In this document: piece after piece, positions 20,949-26,487 of the stretch | Numbering within the stretch: position 1 is the stretch's first letter | Layout: each line of letters begins with the position of its first letter | NCBI GenBank assembly: GCA_003614735.1 | Contig: KZ992611.1 | Coordinates: forward strand, 1 to 26,487 | Origin: Thamnocephalis sphaerospora | Taxonomy: Eukaryota > Zoopagomycota > Zoopagomycetes > Zoopagales > Sigmoideomycetaceae | DNA: 26,487 nt | Reading direction: 5' to 3' | The notes under the pieces: model-generated | What the model saw: only the letters and a program-made list of their open reading frames with translations | Told to the model about the DNA's origin: nothing | Database searches by the model: none | Translations under genes and position numbers: made by a program

Positions 20949-22304
20949 ATGCGTGAATGCATCTCTCTCCACGTCGGTCAGGCTGGTGTTCAGATCGGTA
21001 ACGCCTGCTGGGAGCTGTACTGCCTCGAGCACGGCATTTCTCCGGACGGCACCCGCGTTGGCGATGGCGTCGGCGCGCAGTCCGACAACTCGTTCAGCAC
21101 CTTCTTCTCCGAGACCGGTGCTGGCAAGTATGTGCCGCGCACGGTCATGGTCGATCTGGAGCCGGCGGTCGTCGATGAGGTGCGCACCGGCAGCTACCGC
21201 AGTCTGTTCCATCCGGAGCAGCTCATCAGCGGCAAGGAGGATGCCGCCAACAACTACGCCCGTGGTCACTACACTGTCGGTAAGGAAATCATCGACCCGG
21301 TGATCGACCGCATCCGCAAGCTGGCCGACAACTGTACCGGTCTGCAGGGCTTCCTGCTCTTCCACTCGTTCGGCGGTGGTACCGGTTCCGGTCTGGCTGC
21401 GCTGCTCATGGAGCGCCTGAGCGCCGACTATGGCAAGAAGGTCAAGCTCGAGTTTGCCGTCTACCCGGCCCCGGAGATGTCCACGGCCGTCGTCGAACCG
21501 TACAACTCGATTCTGACCACGCACACCACGCTTGAGAACATTGACTGCTCGTTCATGGTCGACAACGAGGCCATCTACGATCTGTGCCAGCGCAACCTGC
21601 GTGTCGAGCGCCCGACGTACAGCCATCTCAACCGCCTCATCGCGCAGGTCGTGTCGTCCGTCACCGCGTCGCTGCGCTTTGACGGCTCGCTCAACGTCGA
21701 TCTGAACGAGTTCCAGACCAACCTGGTGCCGTACCCGCGCATCCACTTCCCGCTGGTCACCTACGCGCCGATCATCAGCAACGAGCGTGCCGGTCACGAA
21801 CAGTTTAGCGTTGCTGAGATCACCAGCGCATGCTTCGATAACAACAGCCAGATGGTCAAGTGCAACCCGCAACAGGGCAAGTACATGGCCTGCGCCCTGC
21901 TGTACCGTGGTGACGTCGTGCCCAAGGATGTGACGGCTGCCATCGCCAACATCAAGACCAGGAGCACCATCCAGATGGTCGACTGGTGCCCGACCGGTTT
22001 CAAGGTCGGCATCAACTACCAGCCGCCGACTGTGGTGCCGGGTGGCGATATGGCTCCGGTCAAGCGTGCCGTGTGCATGCTGGCCAACACCACCGCTATC
22101 GGTGAGGCGTGGCACCGCCTGGACCACAAGTTCGACCTCATGTACGCCAAGCGCGCCTTCGTCCACTGGTACGTCGGTGAGGGTATGGAGGAAGGCGAGT
22201 TCAGCGAGGCCCGTGAGGATCTGGCTGCCCTGGAGAAGGACTACGAGGAGGTTGCCGCCGACTCGATCGAAGAGGACGAGTACGAGGCCGAGGAGGAGTA
22301 CTAA
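20949..22304 (+). CDS. TUB1: Alpha-tubulin
   Basis: A single uninterrupted frame of 451 residues from ATG 20949 (CCAGCATGC) to TAA 22302-22304. Alpha-tubulin pairs with beta-tubulin to form microtubules. The N-terminal MREC, the nucleotide-binding GGGTGSG loop, the Lys in the acetylation loop ([11 protein letters not shown]) and the acidic C-terminal tail ending EEY, the substrate of detyrosination in other eukaryotes, are all present. Catalytic '[11 protein letters not shown]' near the end is also typical. Codons are strongly biased to C or G in the third position, more so than in neighbouring genes, as expected for high expression. There is no intron although nearly every neighbour has several. 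An in-frame upstream ATG at 20898 would add 17 residues not found in the family, so 20949 is chosen. Confidence 0.98.
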   Translation: MRECISLHVGQAGVQIGNACWELYCLEHGISPDGTRVGDGVGAQSDNSFSTFFSETGAGKYVPRTVMVDLEPAVVDEVRTGSYRSLFHPEQLISGKEDAANNYARGHYTVGKEIIDPVIDRIRKLADNCTGLQGFLLFHSFGGGTGSGLAALLMERLSADYGKKVKLEFAVYPAPEMSTAVVEPYNSILTTHTTLENIDCSFMVDNEAIYDLCQRNLRVERPTYSHLNRLIAQVVSSVTASLRFDGSLNVDLNEFQTNLVPYPRIHFPLVTYAPIISNERAGHEQFSVAEITSACFDNNSQMVKCNPQQGKYMACALLYRGDVVPKDVTAAIANIKTRSTIQMVDWCPTGFKVGINYQPPTVVPGGDMAPVKRAVCMLANTTAIGEAWHRLDHKFDLMYAKRAFVHWYVGEGMEEGEFSEAREDLAALEKDYEEVAADSIEEDEYEAEEEY

Positions 22305-22805
22305 GTGGTGCTCACGTGAGCACCTCGCCATCATGCATGCTGTGCGTTTGCGCCCGCTATCTAGCACCGGCATCTGCAATAATAGTGCTGTGCTCCCAAT
22401 GTCGTGATATTTGCGTATTGATCGTTCGTGAAATGGGCAATCATTGGCTGGCAATGCCCGCACACGCCTATAGGTCCGTCTATACTATGATGCTACCGCT
22501 ACACCCACATGTGCAGCTGCAGCCGCATGCTGTATCCGCGAGCAAGGCTCCATCGATGATGCACAAGATGGGCGAGCAAAGCTGGTTGGGGCTGAGACAC
22601 CCACGTACGCTTTCAACGTCTAAACCACGACTGACACAGACTACCGCCATTGCCTGTCTACCTTGGATTCCTCCAGATATTATACATGTTTCGTCGGGAT
22701 CCAGCGTCCACGCCCGTTACTGCCGCTGTCTTCACCAAACGCTACAATCACATGCTGCCCAGTGGGCCTTGGTGACCGCTCTTTCCGACGTACCTTTAAC
22801 CTTTT
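22305..22805. other. Intergenic stretch between TUB1 and the hydrolase gene
   Basis: It contains the perfect palindrome at 22307-22324, listed separately. Otherwise I see nothing: a plus-strand open frame starting at 22316 is out of phase with the following gene and shows no domain. Confidence 0.5.
22307..22324. repeat. 18-bp perfect palindrome just after the TUB1 stop codon
   Basis: GGTGCTCACGTGAGCACC equals its own reverse complement and begins 3 nt after the TAA. In RNA it could form a short hairpin at the start of the 3' UTR. In DNA it centres on a CACGTG E-box. Function unknown. Confidence 0.9.
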
Positions 22806-24668
22806 ATGCTGTTTACCATGTTTGCACTACGCCGAGCTCCAAGCCGCACAGGTTGCGTAGACGACATCGTTGGCACAAGCAGGGCGTCGCCGCCGTCGCC
22901 ACCACCGTCTGTGGCAACCGTTGCGCCCGAACTCTATGAAGCTGGATCCAACAGCGCGGTTGCCGCTATATCCCGTCGCTGTTCAGCGCTGGCCGAGTGC
23001 GGCACAACTATGGTAGACACGGCTGCAGACGCGTTCTCAACACTTGATCATCCATCATCTGCACTCCCTCGCTCGATACCCAGCACTGGCACGGTGCAAG
23101 TACTGGCGGCTCGACTGGCCTTTTTAGGCATAACGACCCTTTTTTACGTCATTCATCTCGCGTATCTGGCCTTTATAGCGTTAACCATACTGTTTACTTG
23201 GCAATGGGCTACGGATGACGAGCGCACCCAAAGCACACCCGAGTTCCCGATGCGACGGTATTGGTTCCTCACGCTCTGGGTCTGGTCTACCGTGGAGCTG
23301 GCTTTCTATCTCTACCAGCAGTGGCTGGCGCGTCATTGGCAAGGAAACAGCGATCCACCGTTCATTACACGCCGTAGGCGTCGTAAGCTTTTTGCACACA
23401 CGTGCGACAGCATCACCGACGCATACGCGTTTGTTCGAGGCTGGTTCCATCAAGCACATCCCACCGACATTGGCGTTGAGAATGGCCTCGAGTGGCTGGC
23501 ATGGGCATTCTTTGGCCGTCCGCTGGATCAAATTACCGACCAGGAGCAAGTCGAAGTTCACTCAATGCTGAATGACTACGTTAATACCCTTAATATTTCT
23601 CTACGCACAGAGCGCAATCACAACGTGAATTCCATGCGACTCAACCTGGACCCGATGCGTGTGCTGCCGCGACCGCTGGCCTCTTACCTAGTAAGCAAGA
23701 GCTGTATCGGTTCGCACTCCACTACTGCGTACTAATCATACGTGGACAGGTTATTTCCCTGACACATTCCGTATGCGCCCTGCTCCTACTTTCTCTTGGA
23801 TTCCGACAGCGATGCGAGAGCTCGGTTGCCTATTGGATTCGTAAGGGTACGCCATCAGCAACCGAAAGCCAGCAGACTGAAGAGCCACCAATTGTGTTTG
23901 CACATGGATTGACTCCTGGTAAGCGTCGAATGTTGGCGGCGCACGCCAACATTGTGCCTGATATCGCGCCGACTGTCTAGGATTTTTGCCATACTTTCAC
24001 TTCTTCTTTTCGATGTGGCGGCGCCACGCGCATCGCACCATCGTTATCCTGCATCTAGGTCACGTTGCGGGTGGTTTTCCAACCCGACACATTCCCTCGC
24101 GCACCGAGGTGGTTCGGGCCGCGCATCGCATCTTTCGCCGTCATCGACTGGCACCAGCCGTCTGGTCGGGCCATTCGTTTGGCTCGGTTGTCTGCGCGTG
24201 GATTTCCCAAGCGCCTATTACGCGCAAGCACGTGCACCGTGTGGTCATGATCGATCCCATCTGCTTTCAGCTTTGGGAGCCAGACGTTGCCTACAATTTC
24301 TTCTACCGCAAGCCTGACGGCTGGTTTACGCAGATTGTCCGCCGAGTGCTGGCCGCCGAGCTGGGCGTTGCTGCAACTATTGGCCGAAACTTTTGGTGGT
24401 AAGCAAAACGCAAGGGCCTGGCCCTTTGCAAATGCCGATTGTGTCGCTGACCAGGATGCTTTACAGGTATGAGTGTGTTTTCCTGCCGGACCAGGTACCT
24501 TCCGGATCGCGCGTCTTTCTCGCCGAGTTTGACGGAATCATCGAGTCGTCCAAGGTGCAGCGCTACCTGGAACACCATCGCATATCATGGCATACCTTTG
24601 CCGGCTTCCGCCATTCTCAGTTCCTAGCCCATGCAGATGCCATCAACCTTGTCCTCGAAGCCTACTAG
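22806..24668 (+). CDS. Membrane-anchored alpha/beta hydrolase
   Basis: Exons 22806-23690, 23750-23918, 23981-24398 and 24467-24668; 557 residues (553 if the ATG at 22818, in ACCATG context, is used). The first ~95 residues are Ser/Ala-rich. Two hydrophobic helices follow: LAFLGITTLFYVIHLAYLAF and, after a short loop, YWFLTLWVWSTVELAFYLY. A third hydrophobic run occurs near 'SVCALLLLSLGF'. The C-terminal half is an alpha/beta-hydrolase fold: strand and oxyanion region IVFAHGLTPG, nucleophile elbow GHSFGS with the catalytic Ser, 'VVMIDPICF' carrying the likely acid, and GFRHSQFL carrying the likely His. Fungal proteins of this layout are mostly uncharacterised; a lipase or esterase activity on a membrane substrate is plausible but inferred. 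Introns are 59-68 nt with TACTAAT/CTGAC branch sites. Convergent with PRI2, 159 bp apart. Confidence 0.85.
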
Positions 24669-24827
24669 CACAGTCGCTTGTTTGTTGCGCATGCGGCAAA
24701 ACTCATGCTGGCGTGTGCATCTTCCGTGACGACACATGCCATCTCTACAAGCCACACGGTTGTTTTGGTGCGTGCGCAAAGTACAAAACATTTATATCGT
24801 GAAAGTAGCAAACTCACGTCGTCACGT

Positions 24828-26487
24828 CTACATGGCTGTCATGTCGCGCTCGTCACGGTGGTCCGATCGCCACCGCTTGCCGGCCGAGCTATCCTGAGAC
24901 GCGCCGATCGACCCATGGTCGCCGTGGGCCAACTTGTATGCTTGTTCGAAATAATGATTCGGATGTGTGATGGTGTCCACAGTTACGCCGCTGACTGCTG
25001 TACCCTTCTGTCGTGCGCGCGCTAGCTGCGTTTGTTCAAATAGCTTGGTGCAAGCTATCTGGTAGTGGCCACCGGCCACTAGTTCTAGTATCTCACGAAC
25101 GTCCCCCTCATTGGCACCGACAGCCTGCAATTCACGGCGCAGATTGTCGGCGGAAAAGTGACGGAACGGACAACCATGATGGTCGCCCGTGCTCGGACCA
25201 TTGCTCGTAATAATGCGTGTGCAGCTGTATGGCGTGTAGTCGGCACGCTTTCCCTCCAAACCGTAGTTGTGTCGAATGTTGTAGGCATAGCTCTTTTGAA
25301 ACTGGTCGTCGGTGATTTTGGAGAACGAGCGTCGCCAGAAAATGAGGCCCTCTTCCACCGGCATACCGATACCCTGTAGGACAGACGACACGTCAGACAC
25401 GATGCGATATACCGACGCGCTGCAAGCTTACCTTGAGGAACAAACCAAACTGCATGCGACCGCCATGCTTCATGTGAGACTCAGCACGTAGCGAGCGATA
25501 CAGGTGCTGCATACAAAGCGGGAACAATGGCGACAGACCCTCCACATCATCGGCCATCACCTTGCCGGCGGTGGCCTCTCCCGTGTACTCTTTGCCGGTG
25601 TTTTGTTGGCTGATATTTTTCAAGACGGGCAGTAGACGTTCATCTTCCTCCATCTGTGGCACTGCCTTGGCACACACCTAAACCGTCGTCCGTATTATCG
25701 GCGCATTAGCCCCAGCCTGTCAACATACATCAGTCACAAGGTAACACGCACACACCTCAAGAGATGCAGCCAGCTGTCGGCGAAACTCGCTAATCACCAG
25801 TGCCACCTGCTCCTGGGCTGGCACGTAAGCAAACCCGTCGCGCAAATAAACACGGCGCTGCTGAACTAGGTCGAGCGCATCTTCAAAGTTGACCTTTCCA
25901 CGCCATACAGGTTAGCGTGGTCCACTGCGACTACGTTCCAGCCATAACGCACCTCCAGAAATGTTTCCTTGTCAAAGTTAAAGTTTGGAATGTGCGCACA
26001 AGACACTGTCAACTGGGCGCGCATGGCCTCCTTTTGCTTTGCACTCAGCTGAGTAGGATAGATGTAAGCCGATCGAGTGCACGATGCAGGCCGCCAACGG
26101 CTGCCTATATACCTGCTTGTGACCAAGCTCCAAGCTTGCTAGAAACTTTTGCCGTTCGGCGACATCGGCCGTCGTCAGTCGATGCCTACGCAGGGGCAAT
26201 ATTGGAATGGTGAACAACTCGACAGTACGATCCGCGCCTTTTCTGGCCGTTTTGCTTACCGGAAGAGCGCTGTTTCGTGGCGTAGAAACCATTCACGCAA
26301 CTCTTCACTACACAAAAGAACGTTAATGAGTGAGTGTGTCATTGCCTGCCGATACGCTCTTGTGAGTACGGTCTTACGTTCTGCAGTAGGCCAGCCGCAG
26401 AATAAAATGCGAGATATGATCCTTTTGGCGCTCTTCACGACGCAGTTTCATTGTGCCCGAGGTTGCCGACATATTGATGTACTCGCG
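24828..26487 (-). CDS. PRI2: DNA primase large subunit (N-terminus beyond window)
   Basis: Exons (minus): 26487-26378 (5' truncated), 26307-26260, 26185-26113, 26048-25953, 25893-25756, 25677-25432 and 25373-24828; 418 residues visible of an expected ~500-550. It is the regulatory, iron-sulfur subunit of the primase in the DNA polymerase alpha-primase complex that makes RNA-DNA primers. Family landmarks run in order: '[21 protein letters not shown]', 'VNFEDALDLVQQRRVYLRDG'-FAYVP and the C-terminal domain GLIFWRRSFSKITDDQF, YAYNIRHNYG and DHHGCPFRHF. All four cluster cysteines are present, in PLCMQHL, PYSCTRI, HGCPFRH and IACTKLF. Introns are 58-78 nt with CTAAC/CTAAT branch sites; the one ending at 25894 uses an unusual AAAG acceptor. 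The start lies to the right of the window. Confidence 0.95.

Noticed and set aside
20940-22463. 507-codon minus-strand frame opposite alpha-tubulin
   Set aside because: Shadow of a strongly biased coding strand; alpha-tubulin is unmistakable on the plus strand.
1-26487. tRNA genes, transposons, CRISPR arrays or biosynthetic cluster
   Set aside because: No GTTCRAAYC box B with a matching acceptor stem in the intergenic regions, no transposase or terminal repeats, no spaced direct repeats, and the genes are unrelated housekeeping functions apart from the two transporters.

Overview
This window looks like nuclear DNA of a compact-genome fungus. Most genes are broken by short GT-AG introns (about 57-103 nt), many with a CTAAC/CTGAC/CTAAT-type branch site near the 3' splice site. 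The identifiable proteins are fungal or eukaryotic: Sey1, Dbp10, a peroxisomal-type adenine nucleotide carrier, Aim41, alpha-tubulin and the primase large subunit. Gene density and intron style would fit a basidiomycete yeast such as a Malassezia-like species. That placement is inference, because no marker in the window fixes the genus. Exon boundaries below were derived by hand from reading frame, splice sites and family conservation.

Left part (1-4246): the ER-fusion GTPase gene SEY1 appears in two pieces in opposite orientation. The 5' half (GTPase domain) lies on the minus strand, 4246-2944. A middle piece lies on the plus strand, 2-~680, and runs without a stop into a ~2.2 kb Gln/Glu/Ala-rich heptad-repeat (coiled-coil) reading frame ending at 2881. 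The plus-strand SEY1 piece is bracketed by a perfect 43-bp inverted repeat (1-43 and 632-674). The SEY1 membrane-anchor region is not in the window. This is the most unusual structure here, either a real rearrangement or an assembly/fold-back artefact.

Centre-left (5027-11253): one Ser/Thr/Pro-rich hypothetical reading frame, then two tandem minus-strand DHA2-type (14-TM) MFS drug:H+ antiporter genes. They share four intron positions and an identically sized second exon, so they arose by duplication.

Centre (12107-17549): DBP10 (minus, 9 exons; 60S ribosome biogenesis) diverges from a peroxisomal adenine nucleotide carrier gene (plus, 3 exons).

Right part (17709-26487): a 9-exon gene of unrecognised family, AIM41 (mitochondrial YqeY-domain protein), an intronless alpha-tubulin gene with an 18-bp perfect palindrome 3 nt after its stop, a membrane-anchored alpha/beta hydrolase (4 exons) and, convergent to it, PRI2 (DNA primase large subunit, 7 exons visible, N-terminus beyond the window edge). 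Apart from the paired transporters these are ordinary single-copy housekeeping genes with no sign of clustering by pathway. I saw no tRNA, rRNA, transposon or CRISPR.
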